DNA of 13,954 nt from JBMNKL01 sp050261495 (GTDB lineage Bacteria; Bacillota; Clostridia; Acetivibrionales; DTU013): positions 1-13,954 of the forward strand of contig JBLNDI010000006.1 of the NCBI GenBank assembly GCA_050261495.1. Direction: 5' to 3'. The notes under the pieces are model-generated. The model was not told the origin of the DNA. It saw nothing but the letters and a program-made list of their open reading frames with translations, and did no database searches. Each line of letters starts with the position of its first letter. Within the stretch, counting starts at the first letter, position 1. The position numbers and the translations under genes are program-made. Below are positions 1 through 6,972 of this stretch, piece by piece.

Positions 1-140
1 ATGCGGTAAATTTGGCTGGAAAATTTTATTCCAGTTTGAGGTAAAACTTTGAGGGGAAGCAGAAATGTGGAACCTTGAAATATATAAAAATTAAGCTCTC
101 TGAGTTTTCGAGAGCGTACAATAAAAGAAAAGAGGTATAT

Positions 141-1493
141 ATGATGGACAGTTTTAATAGATTCTTTAAATCTCTTATAGAAAAATCTAATCTAAACCTT
201 TCCAGAGATTTAAGTATTGAAGAAGTAAGATATATAATATCTAGAATTAATGAATATTTTTATACCAATTATGAAGGAATTGGGTTTACTAATGTCTTAG
301 ATGAAGAATTTGAATATTTTTCTGAGTTTCATAAGTTTTGGGAAAAATATCATTGTGAAGTATTAAGTCCTCAAATTGATGAGAAAAAATGTGAAAGAAT
401 TGCAGACATACTTCATGATATTTATGTGAAAACGAACAAAGCAGCATTTTACGATTTGTATAACACATTATCGCTTAAACCTGAAGAGATTTGCAAAGTG
501 AGATATTTTTCTGCAAATCAAGATTTCAGAGGCTCTAGAAATATAATTGATCTTTTTAAGACATATATTGGAGATCCTAGCATTTTTGATAAGCACAAGA
601 TTTATGAAAACCCTGTAGAGTTTTTAGAAAGCATCGGTGCAGTATCTCTTTCCCAAAACGATAAAAGAGTGAAATTCGCGCAAACGGCTTCGCAAATGCT
701 TATTGATAAAAATATTGAGCCATTTGACTTACTTGTCCATTTTAACCATGATATTCTACAAATCCGCAACTTCTTGATTAATAGTAGAGGAGCAGGATTC
801 GGTAACAAGAAAACTGATATGTTTTTACGTGATATGGTAGTCTTAGGCGTATGGAAGAATGTTAAAAACTTCGATATAGTTGATGTTGCAAGTGATATTA
901 ATACTATAAAAGTAGCTCTGCGAACTGGAATATTAAAGACTAAAATACCCTTGGTATCAAGTTTTTTGGATATATTTTGTTATCAGTATGGTCTTATTGA
1001 TGAAATGAATGCATTAGCATGGAGAAGGGTATGGGAAGTTTGGCAACGAAAATATCCTTCTGAATGTATAGAGAGTCCGTGCTTAATTGATTACCTTGTA
1101 TACAGGGTTATCGGAAAAGAATTTTGCAAAGAAAGCTTATCAATATTTGAATGTGAAACTAAACAGCATACCTTCAGATGGCACTCTGCAAGAAATAGAA
1201 CATGTCAGGTTTGCTATAGAAAAGGGATAAATAATAGAGCCTATGTTATTAAAAAAGTTTTGCCCTGTACAGATTCGGAAGGATACTTGGCAATTCAAAG
1301 TAGTCCATTTGTTTCTTCAAATAATGCTCTTTTACCAAATATTAAGGAATGTCCTTTTGTATCTGTTTGTGAACCAAAAACTACCAATTTTAGAAAACTA
1401 AATCCACCAAAATCTATCAGTATTTTAGGGCAAACTGGCTGGGAATCTGCAAAAACAAGAACAATTGAAGGAGGAGGAGGTCTGATGGCTTAA
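141..1493 (+). CDS. Unrecognised protein with HhH-GPD DNA glycosylase-like core and Cys-rich C-terminus
   Basis: I chose the ATG at 141 (450 residues) because AAAGAGG sits just upstream; an in-frame TTG at 75 would add 22 residues but has poorer spacing. Seen: a predicted helical N-terminal half, then a hairpin-like GFGNKKTDMFLRDM segment (K223 in the lyase-lysine position of OGG1-type GVGTK hairpins). About 25 residues on comes VDVASDINTIKVALRTGIL (D245, D248 or D252 as candidate catalytic aspartate). The C-terminal third has Cys338, Cys355, Cys358, Cys376, Cys404 and Cys410, which could bind zinc or an Fe-S cluster, but the spacing is not that of EndoIII. Established: HhH-GPD enzymes excise damaged or modified bases. 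Inference: a base-excision, nuclease or defence role. The gene is far more AT-rich than everything after 1780, suggesting transfer. It might instead be an unrelated helical protein; I do not recognise the full-length family. Confidence 0.75.
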   Translation: MMDSFNRFFKSLIEKSNLNLSRDLSIEEVRYIISRINEYFYTNYEGIGFTNVLDEEFEYFSEFHKFWEKYHCEVLSPQIDEKKCERIADILHDIYVKTNKAAFYDLYNTLSLKPEEICKVRYFSANQDFRGSRNIIDLFKTYIGDPSIFDKHKIYENPVEFLESIGAVSLSQNDKRVKFAQTASQMLIDKNIEPFDLLVHFNHDILQIRNFLINSRGAGFGNKKTDMFLRDMVVLGVWKNVKNFDIVDVASDINTIKVALRTGILKTKIPLVSSFLDIFCYQYGLIDEMNALAWRRVWEVWQRKYPSECIESPCLIDYLVYRVIGKEFCKESLSIFECETKQHTFRWHSARNRTCQVCYRKGINNRAYVIKKVLPCTDSEGYLAIQSSPFVSSNNALLPNIKECPFVSVCEPKTTNFRKLNPPKSISILGQTGWESAKTRTIEGGGGLMA

Positions 1494-1532
1494 ATAAGCA
1501 ATACCGAAAATGACTTTAAAAGACTGCTATTT

Positions 1533-1555
1533 ATAATGAATCATTCTCATTATCA
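1533..1555. promoter_or_regulatory. Fur-box-like palindrome
   Basis: ATAATGA (1533-1539) and TCATTAT (1547-1553) are perfect 7-bp inverted arms separated by 7 nt. On the minus strand the site begins TGATAATGAGAATGATT, i.e. overlapping GATAAT-like hexamers as in Fur (ferric uptake regulator) operators. It lies in AT-rich DNA after the first gene and about 225 bp before the DUF3842 gene, so any regulated gene is unclear. AT-rich background makes a chance match possible. Confidence 0.3.
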
Positions 1556-1780
1556 CGCAAATAAGTCACTTTATGACCTTCATATATTTTACATAATAAT
1601 TCTACATTGTACTGTAAAAATATTGAGATATAACATTGTTGTATACTTTAATAAAGTCAATCCGGATACTTTTCTAATCCCGGCGTTTCTGATAGAATCG
1701 GATTGGATAATAACGGGTAGTGACAGGTTACACGTAATGTTAGGCAAATTATAAAGATATTACAAGTCAGGGAGGAAATC

Positions 1781-2206
1781 ATGCGCATAGCGGTTATAGA
1801 CGGACAGGGCGGCGGAATGGGGAAGACGCTGGTGGAAAAACTCAGGGATGAATTTAAAGATTCCATTGAAATCATTGCCATAGGAACAAATTCGCTTGCC
1901 ACATCCGCAATGATGAAGGCGGGCGCGAACGAGGGAGCGACGGGCGAAAACGCCATTATTTATAATTCTTCCAGGGTAGATTTGATAATAGGCCCTATAG
2001 GCATTATCACGGCCAATTCCATGCTCGGCGAGCTTACCCCGGCCATGGCGGCGGCGATTGCGGAAAGTCCGGCGAAAAAGGTGCTTATACCGGTAAGTAA
2101 GTGCAATATCAGTATAGCGGGCGTAAAAAATGAGCCGCTCCAAAGTTACATTGAAGCGGCCGTCAAATTGGTTAAAAATATACTGTTCCCGGGGAAATGC
2201 GACTGA
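1781..2206 (+). CDS. DUF3842 family protein
   Basis: A 141-residue protein starting at an ATG preceded by AGGGAGG (1769-1775). It matches, from memory, the DUF3842 family found in Clostridia; no biochemical function is assigned. Seen: a glycine-rich AVIDGQGGGMGK stretch at residues 4-15 directly after a first beta strand, resembling a nucleotide-binding loop. This is followed by IIAIGTNSLATSAMMKAGAN (about 31-50), a hydrophobic LIIGPIGIITANSMLGELT segment (about 65-83), and VLIPVSKCNISIAGV near the C-terminus. There is no signal peptide or membrane segment, so it is probably cytosolic. It converges on sigK with 9 bp between the stop codons and appears monocistronic. It could be a small nucleotide- or cofactor-binding protein; that is inference from the loop alone. 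Confidence 0.85.
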   Translation: MRIAVIDGQGGGMGKTLVEKLRDEFKDSIEIIAIGTNSLATSAMMKAGANEGATGENAIIYNSSRVDLIIGPIGIITANSMLGELTPAMAAAIAESPAKKVLIPVSKCNISIAGVKNEPLQSYIEAAVKLVKNILFPGKCD

Positions 2207-2215
2207 TGCCTTGCA

Positions 2216-2926
2216 TTAATTGCAACTGTCAGGTTCCAGTTCTTTGCTCAGTTTCTTGATTGCTTTTTTCTCGATCCGAGATACGTAAGAGCGGGATATC
2301 CCGAGCATATTGGCTATTTCCCGCTGCGTCTTGCTTGTTCCGTTGACAAGTCCATACCTCAGTTCCAGCACTGTCTTCTCGCGCTTTTTCAAAACCGCTT
2401 TCATTTTATTGTAAAGGCGTTTTACCTGGATTTTCAGTTCCACTTCATCAATAACAGACTCCGCTTCGTTGCCGATCACGTCAATAAGCGTAATTTCGTT
2501 GCCTTCGCGGTCTACGCCGATCGGATCGTGCAGAGATACTTCGCTCTGTATTTTTTTCGTGGATCTTATTTGCATCAAAATCTCGTTTTCGATACAACGG
2601 GCCGCGTATGTCGCAAGCCGGGTTCCCTTGGACTGGTCGAAGGTTGATATTGCCTTGATCAAGCCTATTGTACCGATCGAGATCAGGTCGTCGCTGTCGC
2701 TGCTGTATGAACTGTACTTTTTTACAATGTGGGCTACAAGTCTCAGATTTCTTTCTATCAGTGTATTTCTGGCATCTTCGCTGCCTTCTTTGTATTCCTC
2801 GATGTACCTTTGTTCTTCTTCCGCCGTTAATGGTTGTGGAAAAGAGTTGGCGTTGGATACGTAACCTAATTGAAAAAACATGCTGCCAAGGACCTCATTC
2901 AGTATGGTGAATAAGAAGTGCAGCAA
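2216..2926 (-). CDS. sigK: RNA polymerase sporulation sigma factor, pro-sigma-K
   Basis: Late mother-cell sigma factor that directs coat and spore-maturation genes. I chose the TTG at 2926 (236 residues): GGGGGGAGG lies 8 nt upstream, whereas the in-frame GTG at 2935 abuts that RBS. The resulting N-terminus aligns almost residue for residue with Bacillus subtilis pro-sigma-K. A hydrophobic pro-sequence of about 21 residues is followed by GYVSNANSFPQPL, with likely SpoIVFB cleavage just before Tyr22. Region 2 (about 50-125) has NLRLVAHIVKK, DLISIGTIGLIKAI and GTRLATYAARCIENEIL; then SLHDPIGVDREGNEI; region 4 HTH (about 198-222) is TQREIANMLGISRSYVSRIE. The reading frame is uninterrupted, so there is no skin-type element inside it. 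It is transcribed divergently from hisS, with a SpoIIID-like site upstream. Confidence 0.96.
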   Translation of the reverse strand: MLHFLFTILNEVLGSMFFQLGYVSNANSFPQPLTAEEEQRYIEEYKEGSEDARNTLIERNLRLVAHIVKKYSSYSSDSDDLISIGTIGLIKAISTFDQSKGTRLATYAARCIENEILMQIRSTKKIQSEVSLHDPIGVDREGNEITLIDVIGNEAESVIDEVELKIQVKRLYNKMKAVLKKREKTVLELRYGLVNGTSKTQREIANMLGISRSYVSRIEKKAIKKLSKELEPDSCN

Positions 2927-2963
2927 GCAAAGCACCTCCCCCCGGAAAATAGGTCACCATATA

Positions 2964-2990
2964 AGTATATGAGTCTATATGGGAATAATT
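2964..2990 (-). promoter_or_regulatory. Possible sigma-E-type promoter for sigK
   Basis: On the minus strand, AATTATT (2990-2984) and CATATACT (2971-2964) resemble the sigma-E -35 (KMATATT) and -10 (CATACAnT) elements, with a 12-nt spacer, slightly short. Placement about 40 bp upstream of the sigK start fits. In Bacillus, sigK is first transcribed by sigma-E. AT-rich context makes this tentative. Confidence 0.35.
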
Positions 2991-3000
2991 GCCTGTCCCT
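2991..3000 (-). promoter_or_regulatory. SpoIIID-like binding site upstream of sigK
   Basis: The minus strand reads AGGGACAGGC, matching 9 of 10 positions of the SpoIIID consensus WWRRACARNY. It directly abuts the possible -35 element of sigK. SpoIIID is known to activate sigK in B. subtilis, so the location makes sense, but the motif is short and degenerate. Confidence 0.35.
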
Positions 3001-3085
3001 TTGGGGAACTTAATAGAAAATTATTGCAGGTCTGCCGTCCGGTGATGCTGCGGTTCGAGAAACGCAAAATTTGGAAAATGGCGTA

Positions 3086-3113
3086 TTGACAATTAAGCCC
3101 ATTGTGCTAAAAT
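3086..3113 (+). promoter_or_regulatory. Sigma-A promoter (extended -10) for the hisS operon
   Basis: TTGACA (3086-3091), a 16-bp spacer, then TAAAAT (3108-3113) preceded by an extended -10 TGC (3105-3107). The predicted transcription start is near 3120, giving a leader of about 135 nt before hisS. The -35 is a perfect consensus and the -10 has one mismatch. Confidence 0.75.
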
Positions 3114-3125
3114 AGTTTAAGTAAT

Positions 3126-3170
3126 CTCTCGTTCCTGACCTGCTTGTCTGACGAGAGTTTTATTTATTTA
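3126..3170 (+). terminator. Terminator-like hairpin in the hisS leader (possible attenuator)
   Basis: CTCTCGT (3126-3132) pairs perfectly with ACGAGAG (3151-3157) around an 18-nt loop, and is followed by the T-rich TTTTATTTATTTA (3158-3170). It begins only about 6 nt after the predicted start of transcription. This orientation works only for + transcripts, because the minus strand has no T tract after the stem. It could attenuate the operon, terminate a very short RNA, or stabilise the 5' end. No T-box sequence (GGTGG with ACC) is present in the leader. Confidence 0.5.
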
Positions 3171-3255
3171 TATGGAATATAATAATTAATATATTTTATG
3201 TTTGGTGCATGGCACAGGTGAGATGCCGGTGAAATTATTTATCAGGAGGTAGCCG

Positions 3256-4542
3256 ATGTTCATTCAGTCACCAAAAGGAACAAGGGATATTCTACCCTCG
3301 GAGATTTACAGGTGGCAGCATGTTGAAAAGGTTTTTTCGAAGATTTGCGCTAGCTTTGGATACAAGGAGATCAGGATACCGACATTTGAATATACCGAGC
3401 TTTTCCAAAGGGGCGTGGGCGATTCCACGGATATTGTCCGGAAGGAGATGTACACTTTCAACGACAAGGGCGGCAGGAGCATAACACTGAGGCCGGAAGG
3501 CACCGCGGGCGTTGTCAGGAGCTACATAGAAAACGGCATGTCGTCGCTTCCGCAGCCCGTTAAGCTGTATTACAACATTACCGCTTTCAGGTATGAAAAC
3601 GTGCAGAAAGGGCGTTACAGGGAGTTCAGCCAGTTTGGGATAGAGGCTTTCGGCGCTGCCGGTCCCGCCATCGACGTCGAGATTATCAGCCTGGTAGACA
3701 TGTTTTTCAAGAGGCTCGGGCTGAAGGATACCGGGCTTAACATCAACAGCATCGGCTGCCCCAGGTGCAGGGCGCAGTACCAGGAGAAGCTGAAGGAGTA
3801 TTTCAGGCCATATTTGTCCGAGCTTTGCGAGGATTGCAGGAGCAGGTTTGAAATAAATCCAATGAGGATCATTGACTGCAAGCAGGGTAAATGCAAGGAA
3901 TTCACAGGGAGCGCGCCATACATGCTGGACAATCTCTGCGGCGAATGCGGGGCTCATTTCGAGGGGCTGAAGGCAGGGCTTGAAAACCTGGGGATCAAGT
4001 ACAGCGTGGATCCTACGATAGTCAGGGGGCTCGATTATTATACGAAAACGGTGTTTGAGTTTGTTTCGGAAAACGTCGGCACCCAGGGGACGATCTGCGG
4101 AGGAGGCAGGTATGACGGCCTTGTGGAGTTGTGCGGCGGAACGCCGACCCCGGGAATCGGTTTTGCGCTTGGCGTTGAAAGACTGCTGATGGAGCTTGAC
4201 AGCCAGGGAGTCGTGATCGATGAACCGCGCCCGATGGACATATATATAGCCACTGTGGGGGAGAAGGCGGCGGCATTTGCGCAGCAGCTTACTTATGAGC
4301 TCAGGAGTTGCAACGTTGGAGCGGAAACCGACCTGGCGGGGAGGAGTCTGAAGGCCCAGATGAAATACGCGGATAAAATGGGTTTTACATATATAATTGT
4401 GCTGGGCGACGATGAAATCGAATCGGGCAAGGGAGTGCTGAAGGATATGAGGACGGGCGAGCAGAAGGACGTCAGCCTGGATTCGATAGTCGACAGGTTG
4501 AAAAACCAGGGCAAATCCGTGACGAACAGCAAAAACCTGTAA
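3256..4542 (+). CDS. hisS: Histidyl-tRNA synthetase
   Basis: Charges tRNA-His with histidine in the cytosol; class II enzyme of the HisRS family, 428 residues as expected. The start has AGGAGGT five nt upstream. Seen: N-terminal SPKGTRDILPSE (about 5-16); motif 2 FRYENVQKGRYREF (111-124); the histidine signatures RGLDYYTKTVFEF (257-269) and GGGRYDG (282-288); motif 3 GIGFALGVERL (about 299-309). The C-terminal anticodon-binding domain runs from PMDIYIATVGE to the end. An insertion around 165-235 carries paired cysteines (Cys168/Cys171, CEDC, CGEC) with spacing suggestive of zinc binding, as in many Firmicutes homologues. It heads the + strand operon, 25 bp before aspS. Confidence 0.98.
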   Translation: MFIQSPKGTRDILPSEIYRWQHVEKVFSKICASFGYKEIRIPTFEYTELFQRGVGDSTDIVRKEMYTFNDKGGRSITLRPEGTAGVVRSYIENGMSSLPQPVKLYYNITAFRYENVQKGRYREFSQFGIEAFGAAGPAIDVEIISLVDMFFKRLGLKDTGLNINSIGCPRCRAQYQEKLKEYFRPYLSELCEDCRSRFEINPMRIIDCKQGKCKEFTGSAPYMLDNLCGECGAHFEGLKAGLENLGIKYSVDPTIVRGLDYYTKTVFEFVSENVGTQGTICGGGRYDGLVELCGGTPTPGIGFALGVERLLMELDSQGVVIDEPRPMDIYIATVGEKAAAFAQQLTYELRSCNVGAETDLAGRSLKAQMKYADKMGFTYIIVLGDDEIESGKGVLKDMRTGEQKDVSLDSIVDRLKNQGKSVTNSKNL

Positions 4543-4567
4543 AGGAATAAGTATAGGGAGTAGAAAT

Positions 4568-6349
4568 ATGGAAGAATCAATCCTTGGCTTGAAAAGAACG
4601 CATATGTGCACCGAACTTAGCGTGTCGGACGTGGGCAAAAAGGTTACGGTTATGGGCTGGGCGCATAAGCGCAGGAACCTTGGCAGCCTGATTTTTATTG
4701 ACCTCAGGGATAGGACGGGGCTGCTGCAAATCGTGTTTAACAACCTTTCGGGGGAAGAGGTTTTCGCAAAGGCGGAAACGGTAAGAAACGAGTATGTCCT
4801 GGCCATTGTGGGAGAAGTGGTGAGAAGGGCTCCGGAAGCGGTCAACCCGTCCATGAAAACGGGAGAAATTGAAGTGGTCGCGTCGGAATTAAGGATTTTG
4901 AGCAAGTCGGAAACGCCTCCGCTTCAGATAGAAGAGGATTCGGCGGTCAATGACGCGCTGCGATTGAAATACAGGTATCTTGACCTTAGAAGGCCGGACA
5001 TGCAGGCGGCGTTGATGCTGCGCCACAAGGTCGCAAAGATTGCAAGGGATTATTTTGATTCGCAAGGTTTTATAGAGATAGAGACGCCGATGCTGATTAA
5101 AAGCTCACCCGAAGGGGCGAGGGATTATCTTGTCCCGAGCAGGGTCCACCCCGGCAAGTTTTATGCGCTGCCGCAATCGCCGCAGCTTTTCAAGCAGCTC
5201 TTGATGGTATCCGGCTTCGACAGGTACATGCAGATAGTGAAGTGTTTCAGGGATGAGGACCTGAGGGCGGACAGGCAGCCGGAATTCACGCAGATTGACC
5301 TTGAGATGTCCTTTGTAGACATTGATGATGTAATTAGTGTAAATGAAGGTTTCATCAAGAGAGTATTCGAGGAAGCGCTTGGCATTGAATTGACGACGCC
5401 TTTTCTGCGGCTTACGTACGAGGAGGCCATGGAAAGGTTCGGTTCCGACAAGCCGGACATGCGGTTTGGCCTGGAACTGGTGAATGTTACCGACATTGTC
5501 CGCAATTGCGGTTTCAAGGTCTTTGCGGATGCCGCCGCGGCCGGGGGAAGCGTCCGGGGCATTAATGCGAAGGGCTGCGGGGCGAAATTCAGCAGGAAGG
5601 AAATCGACAGCCTGGTCGAGTTTGTGAAGACTTACGGGGCAAAGGGATTGGTCTGGATAGCGGTTGAAGAGAACGAGGTCAGATCCTCTGTTGCCAAGTA
5701 CCTTAATGAAGGCGAGATGAAAGCCCTGCTTGGAAAAATGGATGCAAAGCCGGGAGATCTCGTTTTGCTTGTCGCGGATAAAAACAACGTAGTGTTTGAC
5801 TCGCTGGGGGCTTTGCGAGTGGAGCTGGCAAGGAGGCTGAGTTTGACGGACAGGAATGAATTCAGGTTCTTGTGGGTGACGGAATTTCCCCTCCTGGAAT
5901 ACGATGAGGAAGAAAAACGCTGGGCGGCCAGGCACCATCCTTTTACGTCGCCGATGGATGAGGACCTTGAGTTTTTGGAAAGCGATCCGGGAAGGGTACG
6001 CTCAAAGGCGTATGATATTGTGCTGAACGGTACGGAGATCGGCGGGGGCAGCATAAGGATCCATTCGCAGGAACTGCAGTCGAGGATGTTCAGGCTTCTT
6101 GGGCTTTCGGAGGAAGAAGCGAAGGCAAAATTCGGTTATCTTCTTGAGGCTTTCAGGTATGGCGTTCCTCCGCACGGGGGCATCGCTTACGGGCTCGACA
6201 GGCTTGTCATGCTGATGGCCCGAAGAAATTCGATCAGGGATGTTATTGCCTTCCCGAAGGTGCAGAACGCGTCGGACTTGATGACAAACGCACCGGACTT
6301 TGTAGACGAGAAGCAGATTGAGGAGCTCCACATCCGCCTGGCGGAGTAA
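4568..6349 (+). CDS. aspS: Aspartyl-tRNA synthetase (bacterial type)
   Basis: Charges tRNA-Asp; class IIb synthetase, 593 residues, full length for the bacterial type. GGGAG (4556-4560) is 7 nt before the ATG. Domains: N-terminal OB-fold anticodon-binding domain (about 10-115); catalytic core with SPEGARDYLVPSR, ALPQSPQLFKQ (about 200-210) and motif 2 FRDEDLRADRQPEF (227-240); an inserted GAD domain (about 295-415); motif 3 YGLDRLVMLM (about 541-550), close to the C-terminus. Leu38 occupies the position where Pseudomonas non-discriminating AspRS has His31, and Ala91 the position of its nearby Gly, so tRNA specificity (Asp only or Asp plus Asn) is ambiguous. It is cotranscribed with hisS, an arrangement common in Firmicutes. 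Confidence 0.98.
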   Translation: MEESILGLKRTHMCTELSVSDVGKKVTVMGWAHKRRNLGSLIFIDLRDRTGLLQIVFNNLSGEEVFAKAETVRNEYVLAIVGEVVRRAPEAVNPSMKTGEIEVVASELRILSKSETPPLQIEEDSAVNDALRLKYRYLDLRRPDMQAALMLRHKVAKIARDYFDSQGFIEIETPMLIKSSPEGARDYLVPSRVHPGKFYALPQSPQLFKQLLMVSGFDRYMQIVKCFRDEDLRADRQPEFTQIDLEMSFVDIDDVISVNEGFIKRVFEEALGIELTTPFLRLTYEEAMERFGSDKPDMRFGLELVNVTDIVRNCGFKVFADAAAAGGSVRGINAKGCGAKFSRKEIDSLVEFVKTYGAKGLVWIAVEENEVRSSVAKYLNEGEMKALLGKMDAKPGDLVLLVADKNNVVFDSLGALRVELARRLSLTDRNEFRFLWVTEFPLLEYDEEEKRWAARHHPFTSPMDEDLEFLESDPGRVRSKAYDIVLNGTEIGGGSIRIHSQELQSRMFRLLGLSEEEAKAKFGYLLEAFRYGVPPHGGIAYGLDRLVMLMARRNSIRDVIAFPKVQNASDLMTNAPDFVDEKQIEELHIRLAE

Positions 6350-6393
6350 GCGACAAGGCGTCCTGCAGGCGGCGGGCGGAAGATTGGGGGAAT

Positions 6394-6967
6394 ATGTACG
6401 GATAAAGATAATAAGGATAAAGATAATAAGATTAAAGATTTAAAGAAGGAAATACTGGACTGGGTAATTCATATAGCTGCCGCAATAATTGCTGGCGTCC
6501 TTATAGTAACGTTCGTAATTCAGAGGACCGTTGTTTTTGATATTTCAATGATGCCGACCCTCGTGGAAGGCGACAACCTCCTGGTGGAAAAATTGAGCTA
6601 CAGGTTCAACCTTCTCAGGCGCGGGGACATAATCGTGTTCAAGTCGCCTGAGAGCGACCGCTTGTTGATCAAGCGCCTTGTTGCGCTCGAGGGGGACAAA
6701 TTGGAAGTAAAGGACGGAAAAGTATATGTAAACGACCGGCTGTTCCTGACGGGACTTCCGGAAGAACCGGATACTCCGGATGGGATTAAGCCTGAATACA
6801 CCAACCTTACCATACCGTCCGGCTATGTTTACGTACTGGGGGATAACAGGCCGTACAGCATAGATGGCACTGAAATGGGACCGATTAGCAAGGATTGGAT
6901 TAGGGGCAGGGCAATTTTAAGGATATTTCCCTTAAACAGGTTCGGGAGTGTCAAGTATGTTGAGTGA
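6394..6967 (+). CDS. lepB: Type I signal peptidase with an unresolved or frameshifted start
   Basis: Membrane-bound serine/lysine protease that removes signal peptides outside the membrane. Coding similarity clearly extends upstream of the first in-frame ATG (6548). The frame from 6401 encodes a charged DKDNKDKDNK segment, KKEILDWVIH, one membrane helix (about 6464-6520), and then catalytic Ser (codon 6545-6547) in ISMMPTL. Catalytic Lys is codon 6671-6673 in LIKRLVALEGD, and the C-terminal box is LGDNRPYSIDGTEMGP. Total about 190 residues is normal for a Firmicutes enzyme. However, this frame is open back to the aspS stop without any ATG, GTG or TTG. The best ATG (6394, after GGGGGAA) is out of frame and stops after three codons (MYG). 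Either a one-base frameshift has broken the start, the base sequence has an error, or a rare start is used. An enzyme starting at 6548 would lack both the serine and its anchor. Confidence 0.85.
6400..6444 (+). repeat. 15-bp tandem repeat in the lepB N-terminus
   Basis: GGATAAAGATAATAA occurs twice back to back (6400-6414, 6415-6429), followed by a diverged third copy (6430-6444). The unit equals five codons (DKDNK in the lepB frame), so copy-number change lengthens the cytoplasmic tail without altering frame. Confidence 0.8.
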
Positions 6968-6972
6968 CGGGG

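Noticed and set aside
2..52. Open frame ending in TGA, possible C-terminus of an upstream gene
   Set aside because: Only 16 codons; another frame is also open to 44, so neither can be supported.
1623..1647. TTGAGA and TATACT as a promoter for DUF3842
   Set aside because: Spacer is only 13 bp; other hexamers at proper spacing do not match.
1536..1754. 72-codon + strand ORF in the AT-rich gap
   Set aside because: No RBS, AT-driven composition, no recognisable domain; overlaps the Fur-like site.
2211..2225. TTGCA-5-TGCAA inverted repeat between DUF3842 and sigK as a bidirectional terminator
   Set aside because: Five weak base pairs and no T tract on either side; likely chance.
3115..3255. T-box riboswitch upstream of hisS
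   Set aside because: Leader is too short and lacks the conserved T-box core and specifier stem; only a single hairpin is seen.
3292..4905. Long minus-strand ORF (537 codons) opposite hisS and the start of aspS
   Set aside because: Antisense shadow of two unmistakable synthetase genes; no protein-like motif.
5105..5938. 277-codon minus-strand ORF opposite aspS
   Set aside because: Shadow of the aspS codon pattern; no RBS or recognisable domain.
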